A DNA stretch of 64,000 nucleotides from CBDFNN01 sp965250215 (GTDB lineage: Bacteria > Bacteroidota > Rhodothermia > Rhodothermales > DATKEJ01), in contig CBDFNN010000004.1 of assembly GCA_965250215.1 (NCBI GenBank), positions 3,038,001-3,102,000 on the forward strand. Direction: 5' to 3'. The translations under genes and the position numbers were made by a program. The notes beneath the pieces were generated by a model that did no database searches, was not told where the DNA came from, and worked only from the letters and a program-made list of their open reading frames with translations. Of the stretch, positions 1 through 8,860 are shown one piece after another. Each line of letters opens with the position of its first letter. Within the stretch, counting starts at the first letter, position 1.

Positions 1-1792
1 CACCGCCAACGATCACATCTGAGTCTCCGTCCGCATCGATATCGCCAAAAGTTGGTGTTCCGAACTGGGGTACATCGAACACAAATGTTGAGTCTAAGGC
101 AAAAACAATTCCGGCCGGACCGCTCTCATTTCTATACAAGCTAAGCCCATTCACATCCGATCCAATGAATAGGTCTTCGTCTCCATCATTGTCTTCGTCT
201 GCAAAAACAGGAATACTCCGGCGACCAATATCCCAACCCCCGTATTTATCAGAAACCAAGGTGAACTTTGGTTCTTCCGGAGTGCCGTCGTTTAAATAAA
301 AATTCATTGCTCCTGACGTCTCTCCAACCATTAAATCTAAGTCTCCGTCTCCATCAACGTCGCTAAGGTCAGGAGTCGTATTAGAACCCCTTGTTAGCGT
401 TACGATAGCGTCACTTACTTTGACATAGTTAGGAGTCGCAGAGTTGCCTTGGTTTTCGAAATAGATCACAGAATTGCTCCACGAGCCTAGGAGCATGTCA
501 AGATCTCCGTCAGCATCCAAGTCTCCGAAACTTGGTGCAAAATGATAGCCTTCCTCCAAGTCCATTTTTGACTTGTATTCGAAGCGCGCTAACGCTCGCG
601 TACCGGTGTTTTCAAAATAGGCCAGGCGACCTGTCGACTTATCTAAAGGCTCAATTTTATTAGATACATATAGATCTAGATCACCGTCCGAATCCTGATC
701 AACTAGCACGGGTATTGTCTCATTTCCTAGATCTAGGTTCGATATAAAGGTTGTCGTCCGATGCTTAAAGCCTTCTGGGGTTTGTTCGAAGTAGAAATAA
801 TTATCGACCGTCGACATGTTGGCATCGAAGGCGCCTCCAAGGACTCCAATAAACAAATCAAGATCGCCGTCCAAATCCCAGTCAGCCAGAAGAGAAGCAT
901 TATATCCACTGGTGACGAGAGGCTCATTGGTTGGAAAAGGCTGTGGCATACCGGTCAGATCGGGATCCTCGCAACTGCCGGTGTTCTCAATGAAAAGCAA
1001 ACCTGGTTCAAAAAAATCACCCCAAAACAAGTCTTGGTCACCGTCATCGTCGACATCACCAAAGGCCATTGTATTTGCTCCGTGATGGCCAGCAAATGCG
1101 CCTACTATTTCAATTCCTTCAAAATTATCGGTGACTAAATCAAAGATCGGGACGCCATCGTCTGACATGCTAGTCATTTCATATCTAGCCACTGTCCCTG
1201 TCAATTTTCCGATGAATAGATCTAGATTTCCGTCGCAATCAATGTCCGTAAGACTCGGAATGTTTTGTCGATCTGAAAAAAGAGCTTTCCCGTTGGAATC
1301 AACCAATGTCTCTGTAGCCAAGACGAAGTTTGGGCTTCCTACTCCACCATCATTTCGAAGGTATTTGATATAACTGAACCTCCGCTCGGTAAGTAAATCA
1401 AAATCTCCATCTCCATCCATGTCAACAAAGCGAAACCACTCACCAATATCTAGATCTGAAAATCGATCAGTTCGCCAGGTGAAAATCGGAGAGTTCGCTG
1501 TGCCGGTGTTTTCAAAGAACATAACCCGGCCGGAGGATTCTTGAATGAATTGGTCGTTGTCACCGTCAAGGTCGATGTCCAGAAATTGCGGACGAGGATA
1601 ATTCAAGCCACCTAAAAAAGGAAAGAGATACTCTTCGCCACTCTCACCAACCAATACGAAAGGGCTTACTTCTCTTTCGTAAGTCGGACCAGACTCTCCT
1701 AAATCACCAGAGTCACCGCTACTATTTTGTAGTGAAGAGCATGATGTGATACTCAATCCGGCAGCCAGAACGGCTAAAAATACTATCCTCAT
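1..1792 (-). CDS. FG-GAP/VCBS-repeat lipoprotein (3' part missing)
   Basis: The reading frame is open from an ATG at 1792 down to base 1, about 597 codons, and its C-terminus lies outside the window. The N-terminus is a lipoprotein signal (MRIVFLAVLAAGLSITSC, lipobox Cys at residue 18), so the mature protein should be lipid-anchored. The rest is a regular series of FG-GAP/VCBS units, each with a calcium-loop pattern such as DxDxDGDxD (DIDLDGDND, DMDGDGDFD, and DIDADGDSD at the very edge), alternating with FFENTG-like strands. Such repeats fold as an extracellular beta-propeller. Its ATG overlaps the TGA of the upstream gene (ATGA, 1789-1792), which implies translational coupling and membership in the 5589-to-1 operon. 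The ligand cannot be told from the sequence. Confidence 0.85.
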   Translation of the reverse strand, partial: MRIVFLAVLAAGLSITSCSSLQNSSGDSGDLGESGPTYEREVSPFVLVGESGEEYLFPFLGGLNYPRPQFLDIDLDGDNDQFIQESSGRVMFFENTGTANSPIFTWRTDRFSDLDIGEWFRFVDMDGDGDFDLLTERRFSYIKYLRNDGGVGSPNFVLATETLVDSNGKALFSDRQNIPSLTDIDCDGNLDLFIGKLTGTVARYEMTSMSDDGVPIFDLVTDNFEGIEIVGAFAGHHGANTMAFGDVDDDGDQDLFWGDFFEPGLLFIENTGSCEDPDLTGMPQPFPTNEPLVTSGYNASLLADWDLDGDLDLFIGVLGGAFDANMSTVDNYFYFEQTPEGFKHRTTTFISNLDLGNETIPVLVDQDSDGDLDLYVSNKIEPLDKSTGRLAYFENTGTRALARFEYKSKMDLEEGYHFAPSFGDLDADGDLDMLLGSWSNSVIYFENQGNSATPNYVKVSDAIVTLTRGSNTTPDLSDVDGDGDLDLMVGETSGAMNFYLNDGTPEEPKFTLVSDKYGGWDIGRRSIPVFADEDNDGDEDLFIGSDVNGLSLYRNESGPAGIVFALDSTFVFDVPQFGTPTFGDIDADGDSDVIVGG

Positions 1793-3204
1793 GGAGTAAA
1801 TAATGGGCTTATTCCGGAAGCATATTGCTCCACTTCAATTACTTTCTTAATGCTTAGAGTCTCAGTGTCAATCACGGTGATTGTTCCGACCATTTCATTG
1901 TCGCCGAAATTATGTCGCGACTTGTAAGCTCCCTTCAAGTTGGCATTAGACACATATAAGGTCTTTCCATCTTCCGAAAGAGCGATGCCATGCGGCTGAG
2001 ATATACCGTTGCCATCAATTACCGCCTCAACATTTCGATTCTCCATATCCACAACAGTGATCGTGTTGGCCATCTTGTTGCCGAAATACACTCTCTTTCC
2101 ATCGGGTGAGAATACAGGATGCCATGGAGCAGCATTCACCTTGATAGAATCTACAAGTGTGACATCCAACGAATTGCTTATATCAAAGACAAGCAATTTC
2201 CCAGAGACCTGACCACCTGCGACCATAATTTCTCCACCAGGTGCAACAGCGAACTGGACAAGAGTGTGGACTGGTCCACCCATGATATTCAGTTTGTTTA
2301 CTCCAGACTTAATATCGATAGCGATCATGCTGTTTTCAGCCAAGCTCGCAGCGAACAATCTGTCACCAGCTGGGGCAATCGCCAAGGCATGAGGACGAGG
2401 AAAGAAGACATCCCATTCATCCAATTCCATGCTCTCGCGCTCAATTATGCCAACACGAGTTGGCGGACTAACTGCCATCATTGAGCGACCCACAACGATG
2501 GTACCATCATTGGGGTGCATGGCCATCATTCCAGGTTTTTCAAAATCCGTAGAAGCAATAAGTTTATTATTTCGATCGAATTTCAAAACCTTGGATTCTC
2601 CAATCATGGACAGATACCAAGCTGAGCCATCCTTTTCGGCTACGGCATGGTGAGGTTTGGAGGTACTTGAAAAACCAAGCGACTGTAGATCCACCGTCCG
2701 TGCTACGACATTTGCGTCTGTATCAATTACGGCAACTCTAGCAGCGCCCTGATTCGCCACGTAGAGTGGCTTTGATATTTCTTCAAAAGGAGAACTACCA
2801 TCGTCGTTCTTTGCACCAGAAGATATCCAGGATCGAATCACTGCAATTTCTGAGGTTGAAAGCGGATTTGTTGCATCGCCCAGATGAGGATTTGGCTGCA
2901 ATTTCGTGGCCATTTCAACTAAAACAGAGTACTCAGGATCAAAAGCGATAATAGCTTCACCATGGTCCGAGCCCTTTATCAACTGTTCCCAGCTCTCTAG
3001 TCCGAGACCTGCCGCTGGACTGGACCCACCATGGCAGCTGACGCACTTCGCGTCAAACACAGATTGAACATTTTTGCTATAGTCCCCTGTCGATAATTCC
3101 GTCTCGACAATAGAACTCTCGACCACATTTCTTTGGCTAGTGCAAGAAATAGATAACCCGACGAGCAATAGCCCGCCGGGTATCAAAGATGCTAATTTTC
3201 TCAT
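1789..3204 (-). CDS. Lipoprotein with cytochrome c motif and YVTN-type beta-propeller
   Basis: This 471-residue protein has a lipoprotein signal with Cys21 (GLSISC). A single haem-c motif CVSCH (Cys54, Cys57, His58) lies in a short domain of about residues 40-135 that resembles the planctomycete-type cytochrome C module. From about residue 145 onward it is a seven-bladed-propeller-like series of YVTN/lactonase repeats, with units such as LYVANQGAARVAVIDTD, RVYFGNKMANTITVVDME and TLYVSNANLKG. Attachment of haem would take place outside the cytoplasm. A role in periplasmic or surface electron transfer is inferred; the substrate is unknown. No clear axial methionine of the usual MPP type is seen. 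It is 27 bp downstream of the choice-of-anchor-B gene and overlaps the FG-GAP gene by 4 bp, so the three are probably cotranscribed. Confidence 0.85.
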   Translation of the reverse strand: MRKLASLIPGGLLLVGLSISCTSQRNVVESSIVETELSTGDYSKNVQSVFDAKCVSCHGGSSPAAGLGLESWEQLIKGSDHGEAIIAFDPEYSVLVEMATKLQPNPHLGDATNPLSTSEIAVIRSWISSGAKNDDGSSPFEEISKPLYVANQGAARVAVIDTDANVVARTVDLQSLGFSSTSKPHHAVAEKDGSAWYLSMIGESKVLKFDRNNKLIASTDFEKPGMMAMHPNDGTIVVGRSMMAVSPPTRVGIIERESMELDEWDVFFPRPHALAIAPAGDRLFAASLAENSMIAIDIKSGVNKLNIMGGPVHTLVQFAVAPGGEIMVAGGQVSGKLLVFDISNSLDVTLVDSIKVNAAPWHPVFSPDGKRVYFGNKMANTITVVDMENRNVEAVIDGNGISQPHGIALSEDGKTLYVSNANLKGAYKSRHNFGDNEMVGTITVIDTETLSIKKVIEVEQYASGISPLFTP

Positions 3205-3231
3205 CTTTAAAGTTTATTTAATCTAGTAAAT

Positions 3232-5589
3232 CTAGATACCCTCCTGCTTCTTTCGAACAACGAAGAGACCTTCTTTCATAGAAGTTACGACAATATTGCC
3301 ACTCTTGAAGTAAGGATAGTTACTCCAAGAACCATCAAAGCCTTTATCGTTGTCTCCGGTTGGTGTCGTATCGAAATGAGCTACTTCGACTGGATTTGCA
3401 ACATCAGAAATATCAAGAATTCGAAGGCCAGTCTTGTAGTTGGACTGGTACATCAAATTACCTTTGATATAGAGGTTGTGATCCGAGGCCGTGGTCGAAA
3501 GGAAGTGCTCCTTTACAAGCTGTGGATCATCAAGATCTGATACATCCCATATTAGTGTTCTCGTATGATCTACCTGGCCACCTAACTCATCTAGCTCGTC
3601 GTTCATGTAGAAGGTCTTTTGGTCTTCTGTCAACCAACCTTGATGCGTATATCCAACATTTGGGTAAGCTCCCGTGCTCAATGGAATCGTATTTTCCTTG
3701 TCAGAAACATCAGCGATACTCAAAGCTGTTTCATTCGCTCCAAAGCAAATCTCTTTGCCATGGTGCTCAGTGTCTGGTCCCGCGTAGGACACACACTGTG
3801 CATCGTGAGAATATCCTGTTCCTGATCGTCCAGTTGATGGATCTGAGAAACAACCAGCGAAAGTTGGATTCAGTGGATCTCTGATATCGATCATGTGAAG
3901 ACCGCCACCACAAGTTTCTCCGCCGCCGCCACCACCTACGCTGTATGCAAATCCAGATTCCTCATTAATAACAATATTATGCGCACTACTGATGCCATCA
4001 TAATGAGCTGTTTGCTCAAGCAGTACTGGGGGATTCTTTACATCCCGAAGTTGCGACATGTCAAACACCTGCATTCCATGCTCACCAGAGTTGTCAGCGA
4101 CAACAAAAGCATGGTCTTTGTAGACTTTGATATCTCTCCAAACATTTCCATTCGAACCCTCGGTCATTGGAAGATCTCCAATTAGGAATGGATTCAAGGG
4201 ATCAGTGATATCGACAAATGCCGTTCCGTCAAATCGACCAACGATGGCAATTTCATGACCAGTTTCAGGATCAGTCCATCCCCAAATATCATTCACGTTA
4301 ACTCCGCGTCCGCCTCCAAGCTCACTCGATGGTAAGAAGGAAACGAGGTCTACACCCTGGCATTCGAATCCAGCGGCGCTTCCTTCCTCGCAATCTACTT
4401 TCTCACCGGCGATTGCGTCCATTCCACTTAATTCGCCATACAACCTAGCTGTCTCGGTCCACCTTCCGTCTTTGTTTGTCAAAACAACGGCAGCTCCCGC
4501 ACCAAAGTCGGCACCAGGAATGGTAACGGACATAAGGTCGCCATCAACATCAAAGCCAGATCCAAATCGATCTCCTCTTTTTAAGCCAGTAGTTGAAACA
4601 GTATCAACAGCTGCCCAAGATTCGCCATCCTTAGCGAAATTTATGATCGCACCTTGAAACCCGTTTGCACCGGCCACGCTAATTGCTGGACTGTCAACAG
4701 GGCCGCTCAGTCCTGATCCTAGCTGCGCTCGAAGTGCACCAGAAGGAGGCTTGATTGAAGATATCTGTGTCCATCCATCAAAGGTTTTTGCGTACTCGTA
4801 GACTTCGCCTGAATAAAAGTTATTTCCAACGGCTGAAGCTAGAAATCGATCTGGCGACTGGGAAAGAATTGCAAGTCCGAAAACTGCATTAGAGCTTAAA
4901 TCTTCCGGTTGAATTCGATCCGTCAAATTCCAGTTGCCCTCAACGTCCATTTCGTAGACATAGACTGCTCCTTTTCCTTCGTCAGCCCTGATTGCACTGA
5001 TAAAAGCCGTTTTTTCTACAATTACAATACTCTGACCAAATGTCGCGCCGGCATCCAAGCCATCAGGAGCAAAGCTTCCTGATTCAGACCATGAACCATC
5101 TGACATGATTTTGTAGGAATAAACTTTACCGGCTCCACTGTCAGCTTCAACTGAGGAAATAAGAGCGATGTCGCCTTCGACTGCCATTCCACCCCCGAAT
5201 TTGTCTCCCGGCATGGCATCGGATGGCTGAACTTTCGAACCTTTAATCCACTTGCCACCGTCTTTCTTGAACAGGTGAGTAGCTCCTCTTGCTGAGTCTT
5301 CTCTAGTAGATGAAACCAAAATCATATCTCCAACTGGAGTCATTTCGATTCCAATTCTGTCTTCGCCAGTTTCGACACCAGACAAAAGTCTTTGGGTCTC
5401 TACCCATTCTCCTTCAGAGTTTTGTCCAAATACATAAATAAGTCCTGGACCTCCATCTTTTACAGGATGACTGATTAGAATTTCAGATCCTGCTACCAAG
5501 GTAGACACTCCAAACCCTGGTCCTCCTTGTGCCAATACCCCCGTAGCGGTAAAAGACAGCGCAATGAGGCATAGTAATAGCTTCTTCAT
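3232..5589 (-). CDS. Choice-of-anchor B family protein with integrin-like N-terminal repeats
   Basis: The protein has about 785 residues. The start at 5589 is chosen because it gives a clean signal peptide (MKKLLLCLIALSFTATGVLAQ); an upstream in-frame ATG at 5634 would add 15 residues of non-signal-like sequence. Roughly residues 25-390 carry FG-GAP-like units (GDKFGGGMAVEGDIALISS, GDRFGSGFDVDGDLM). The second half matches the choice-of-anchor-B architecture: an entry region with paired cysteines (CEEGSAAGFECQGVDLVSFL), then NDIWGWTDPETGHEIAIVG and repeated LVIVD-like blades (AFVDITDPLNPFLIGDLP, LRILDISDVANPVEVAHFD). These proteins are exported. No C-terminal sorting domain is evident here. 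It is the first gene of the minus-strand operon that continues into the cytochrome/propeller gene. Confidence 0.85.
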   Translation of the reverse strand: MKKLLLCLIALSFTATGVLAQGGPGFGVSTLVAGSEILISHPVKDGGPGLIYVFGQNSEGEWVETQRLLSGVETGEDRIGIEMTPVGDMILVSSTREDSARGATHLFKKDGGKWIKGSKVQPSDAMPGDKFGGGMAVEGDIALISSVEADSGAGKVYSYKIMSDGSWSESGSFAPDGLDAGATFGQSIVIVEKTAFISAIRADEGKGAVYVYEMDVEGNWNLTDRIQPEDLSSNAVFGLAILSQSPDRFLASAVGNNFYSGEVYEYAKTFDGWTQISSIKPPSGALRAQLGSGLSGPVDSPAISVAGANGFQGAIINFAKDGESWAAVDTVSTTGLKRGDRFGSGFDVDGDLMSVTIPGADFGAGAAVVLTNKDGRWTETARLYGELSGMDAIAGEKVDCEEGSAAGFECQGVDLVSFLPSSELGGGRGVNVNDIWGWTDPETGHEIAIVGRFDGTAFVDITDPLNPFLIGDLPMTEGSNGNVWRDIKVYKDHAFVVADNSGEHGMQVFDMSQLRDVKNPPVLLEQTAHYDGISSAHNIVINEESGFAYSVGGGGGGETCGGGLHMIDIRDPLNPTFAGCFSDPSTGRSGTGYSHDAQCVSYAGPDTEHHGKEICFGANETALSIADVSDKENTIPLSTGAYPNVGYTHQGWLTEDQKTFYMNDELDELGGQVDHTRTLIWDVSDLDDPQLVKEHFLSTTASDHNLYIKGNLMYQSNYKTGLRILDISDVANPVEVAHFDTTPTGDNDKGFDGSWSNYPYFKSGNIVVTSMKEGLFVVRKKQEGI

Positions 5590-5864
5590 TCGACAAGTTT
5601 TTTTATTAACAAAACGCCCAGAAACGGGCATCACTTCGCTATACGAGCGAAGATCCTAGTAGATTCAATATCTACTACTTATTTAGGTGTCGATTTATTG
5701 CTTCGATAAGGCATAAAAGGCCAGATTCACTAGATTCCAAAACTCTCAACAATCGATTTAGTGGTTCTGAATAGAAATACCCTTAATGATGTACCAGACA
5801 TTATCTCCAATAAGCTAGTTTTTCTGGCGATGGATCGTCGCTTTAGTCAATAAAACCGAAGTAA
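5590..5864. other. Divergent intergenic region
   Basis: This stretch of about 275 bp separates the minus-strand choice-of-anchor-B gene from xth on the plus strand and should contain promoters for both. No perfect Bacteroidota promoter (TTTG with TAnnTTTG) was found. The closest is TAGTTTTT near 5815 ahead of xth. No ORF, hairpin or repeat worth calling was seen. Confidence 0.4.
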
Positions 5865-6620
5865 ATGAAATTTATATCCTGGAACGTGAATGGAATTAGG
5901 GCAGCTCTGAAGAAGGACTTTAAGTCTTACATGGAGGAATCAGATGCGGATTTTGTTTGTGTCCAAGAAACGAAGGCATGGGAGGAGCAAGTCGATCCAT
6001 TGCCTTTTGGCAGACTACATCGTTACTGGAGTTCAGCCGAAAAGAAGGGCTATTCGGGCACTCTGATATTGGCCAAGGAGGAAGCAGAAAGTGTCACCTT
6101 GGGGGTTGGCCAGGAAGAATTAGACCACGAAGGTCGAGTCGTAAGTCTAGAATATAGCGACTTCTTTCTTGTAAATGTCTACACACCAAATATCCAACCC
6201 GAACTAAAGCGAAAAGCCTTTCGCTCGGCGTGGGACACCGCCTTTCTAGTCCATATCAACATGCTTGAAAAGAAAAAGCCGGTCATATTTTGTGGCGACT
6301 TAAACGTATCCCACAAGGAAATCGATCTAGCAAGACCTGGACCTAACAGAGGAAAACCGGGATTTTCTGCTATTGAAAGGTCAGGATTTGACAATATCAT
6401 TGAAGCTGGATTCGTGGATACCTTCAGACATTTTGATCCGAGTCCTGGAAACTATACTTGGTGGAGCTTTCGAGCTGGTGCACGACGTCGGAATGTTGGA
6501 TGGAGGATCGACTATTTCGGCGCGTCTCCAAATATTATTGATCGTGTTAGCTCGTCGATTATTATGCCAGAGGTCACGGGTTCTGATCATTGTCCAGTTG
6601 TTCTTGAGCTCAAAGATTGA
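5865..6620 (+). CDS. xth: Exodeoxyribonuclease III (AP endonuclease)
   Basis: This 251-residue protein has the full set of EEP-superfamily motifs: the N-terminal SWNVNGIRA (Asn7), VQETK with metal-binding Glu35, the central GDLNVSHKEIDL, GWRIDYFG, and the terminal GSDHCPV with catalytic Asp241/His242. Its length and order match the ExoA/XthA branch. The enzyme cleaves 5' of abasic sites and removes 3'-blocking groups during base-excision repair in the cytoplasm. The start at 5865 yields MKFISWNVNG, the usual N-terminus. It stands alone, 161 bp before the HTH regulator. Confidence 0.95.
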   Translation: MKFISWNVNGIRAALKKDFKSYMEESDADFVCVQETKAWEEQVDPLPFGRLHRYWSSAEKKGYSGTLILAKEEAESVTLGVGQEELDHEGRVVSLEYSDFFLVNVYTPNIQPELKRKAFRSAWDTAFLVHINMLEKKKPVIFCGDLNVSHKEIDLARPGPNRGKPGFSAIERSGFDNIIEAGFVDTFRHFDPSPGNYTWWSFRAGARRRNVGWRIDYFGASPNIIDRVSSSIIMPEVTGSDHCPVVLELKD

Positions 6621-6781
6621 CCCATGACTCATTTTTCTTTTTGTGCATGGTCTTCTTGATCGGCCAAAGATCGGGAATTCCGTGCAAAGCTTGAGTAGTT
6701 AGGACCTCCCTGCGGACTGCTTCGTAGTTTTGATGTGTTTCCGCAACCCCAATTTTAGAAGGCCTTTTCCACCTAATTCAA

Positions 6782-7375
6782 ATGGCAGACTTCCTTACGC
6801 TCTCAGAAGCTTCTGACAGGCTCAACGTTCATCCGACCACTCTAAGAAGGTGGGCCGACCATGGCGACATCCTCGTTATGGTCACACCCGGTGGCCACAG
6901 GCGATTTCCGGTCACAGAAATTGAGAGATTGAAACTCGGATCTGGAAGTGCGAACGTCGAGGACTCGATCGAAGTGTTAATTCAGAATGCACTAAGTAGC
7001 ACGCGCGAAGGATTGAAAGACTCTTCGAGAAAAGCGTGGGTTGATTCCATGGATGAGGAAGAGAAGAATCAGAAAAGGGAGTCGGGCCGCGAAGTAATGG
7101 CTTTGCTGTCCGAGTTTATCAAGTCAGATAATGATGACGAGCGTATTCTTAATCGCGCCAAAGAACTTGGAGCTGAATATGGACACGGAGCCTATAGATC
7201 AGGAATGACGATGTCCACTGTAGTGACTGCAACAATGTTTTTCCGAGACAAAATAATCGAAGCTATTTCAAGCGGCGAAGAACGAGGTGTTGTAGTTGAC
7301 GCATTGCGTAGAACTCACAACTTTCTAAATTCCTTACTCATCGCAGCCACAGACGCCTTCGAAGCTGATAGATAA
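6782..7375 (+). CDS. Excisionase/MerR-like HTH regulator with C-terminal helical domain
   Basis: This 197-residue protein begins with a helix-turn-helix of the excisionase/MerR type: FLTLSEASDRLNVHPTTLRRWADHGDI at about residues 4-30, followed by the wing GGHRRFPVTEIERL. Residues of about 60-195 form an all-helical domain containing RAKELGAEYGHGAYRSGMTMSTVV, which resembles the sensor-type helical domains seen at the N-terminus of RsbR-like proteins. That resemblance is by eye only. It probably acts as a cytoplasmic transcription factor with a signal-sensing C-terminus. The target genes are not evident; its neighbours are xth upstream and a convergent oxidoreductase downstream. Confidence 0.75.
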   Translation: MADFLTLSEASDRLNVHPTTLRRWADHGDILVMVTPGGHRRFPVTEIERLKLGSGSANVEDSIEVLIQNALSSTREGLKDSSRKAWVDSMDEEEKNQKRESGREVMALLSEFIKSDNDDERILNRAKELGAEYGHGAYRSGMTMSTVVTATMFFRDKIIEAISSGEERGVVVDALRRTHNFLNSLLIAATDAFEADR

Positions 7376-7422
7376 ACCAGTGGCGAGTTTTTGTGTTTTG
7401 TGTAGGAAAAGACCTGACAATT

Positions 7423-8784
7423 CTAAGGCCGTACGACTCTCGGTTTCAAAGAGGTCAGGGACGCAATCTTGACGACTTCTCCACGTTTAACGCTCTCTCT
7501 TGCGGCTATCCCGATCAAACAGGACATAGCGCCATCTCTTGATCCAGCAGACTGCCGCAGTGGATCGGGTATACTTGGATCCTTAAAAATCCTATCCTTC
7601 AGTCGTGTGTCTCCTCCTCCATGGCCTCCCCCACCATGCGCAATAGTAATCAACTCCGTCTTTCCAAAATTATCTGTGATTCTCAATACATCTTCACCTG
7701 CCTCATCCCAAGGCTGGCGCTCTTTTATCCAAGCCTCAAGTCGCCCTTTCTTCCCGTTAAAAGCGATTCGATATCCTTCATAAGGGGAATAGGTCGTGCA
7801 AGAGTAAGAAACGTGAACTCCGCTTTCGTACTTGATAGTAGCCGCCATTTTATCGTAAGCGTCTATTTCCTCAGAAAAAACACAACCGTCTCTTAGATAG
7901 CCATCGTGATGTTCATGTTTGGCATATAAATCATTCGAAAATCCACTCTCTTCGATATTCCAATAAAACTGGCACTCGGATTTATGTGGACATGGCCGGC
8001 AGTTGCTAGCACGAAATGGACCGTTGAATCCATAATGTTCCAAGGCCGCACTCGCATAAACTTCCGACGGCTCTGACTCTATCCACCAATTCAACAAATC
8101 GAAGTGGTGAGTGGCTTTATGTACCCAAAGAGTGCCACCAAAAGCTTCTTTCCCGTGCCATCTCCTGAAGTAGGATGCACCGTGATAGATATCGAGGTAC
8201 CAATGAAAATCAACAGAGCTTAACTCGCCAATCCGTCCACTCATCAGAATTTCCTTCATTCTTTGGCGATGAGGAGAGTATCGATAATTGAAGGTCACAA
8301 TGAGGTCTTTCTTTGTCCTTCTTTGAGCGTCCAGAATAGCTTGGCATCTCGTCTCATCTGTCGTCATTGGTTTTTCAGAGATGACATCACATCCCGCCTC
8401 CATGGCTTTGACAATGAACTCGTGGTGCGTTGAATCAACAGTAGTGACGACAACTACATCAGGCCTTGCCTTTTGAAGCATCTCATCGAAATTCTCAAAT
8501 GTTGGGCATTCCGTCCCGATATATGATTTAGCGAAGGCTAAACGCCCCGGGTTTATATCGCATAGACCAACAAATTCCACTAGGTCCGAATACTCTTCAA
8601 CAATCGACTTCCCCCACATGGTACATCCACGAATACCCGTACCCACTAAAGCAAGGCGCATCTTGGCACCGTCTCTTACTTCCAGTTTCTTAGCAATAAC
8701 CTCGCTTGGTGAGTCCGCAATTGCTGCTGCTGCTGCGAGACCAATGTTAGCAGAAAGAAATTCTCTACGATCAATATTCTTCAT
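7423..8784 (-). CDS. TAT-exported Gfo/Idh/MocA family oxidoreductase with Cys cluster
   Basis: This 453-residue protein starts with a twin-arginine signal (DRREFLSANIG, Arg6-Arg7) ending in an Ala-rich segment. The Rossmann NAD(P) site is LALVGTGIRG (about 45-53), with the family EKP motif at 137-139 and a His pair in KATHHFDLLNWW (about 223-235). The family oxidises or reduces sugar hydroxyls using a bound nicotinamide. TAT export implies folding and cofactor loading before export, as known for glucose-fructose oxidoreductase. An insertion with C262-x2-C265-x5-C271 (NCRPCPHKSECQFYWN) could bind a metal. It is convergent with the HTH gene and divergent from the PhoD-like gene (76 bp apart). 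The substrate is unknown. Confidence 0.9.
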   Translation of the reverse strand: MKNIDRREFLSANIGLAAAAAIADSPSEVIAKKLEVRDGAKMRLALVGTGIRGCTMWGKSIVEEYSDLVEFVGLCDINPGRLAFAKSYIGTECPTFENFDEMLQKARPDVVVVTTVDSTHHEFIVKAMEAGCDVISEKPMTTDETRCQAILDAQRRTKKDLIVTFNYRYSPHRQRMKEILMSGRIGELSSVDFHWYLDIYHGASYFRRWHGKEAFGGTLWVHKATHHFDLLNWWIESEPSEVYASAALEHYGFNGPFRASNCRPCPHKSECQFYWNIEESGFSNDLYAKHEHHDGYLRDGCVFSEEIDAYDKMAATIKYESGVHVSYSCTTYSPYEGYRIAFNGKKGRLEAWIKERQPWDEAGEDVLRITDNFGKTELITIAHGGGGHGGGDTRLKDRIFKDPSIPDPLRQSAGSRDGAMSCLIGIAARESVKRGEVVKIASLTSLKPRVVRP

Positions 8785-8860
8785 TAGACCTTGCCTGGCT
8801 CTTGCTTAGTGTGTAGCTAATCTAGGATATTGACTCATAAACCTCCAAGTCATTCCTTCT

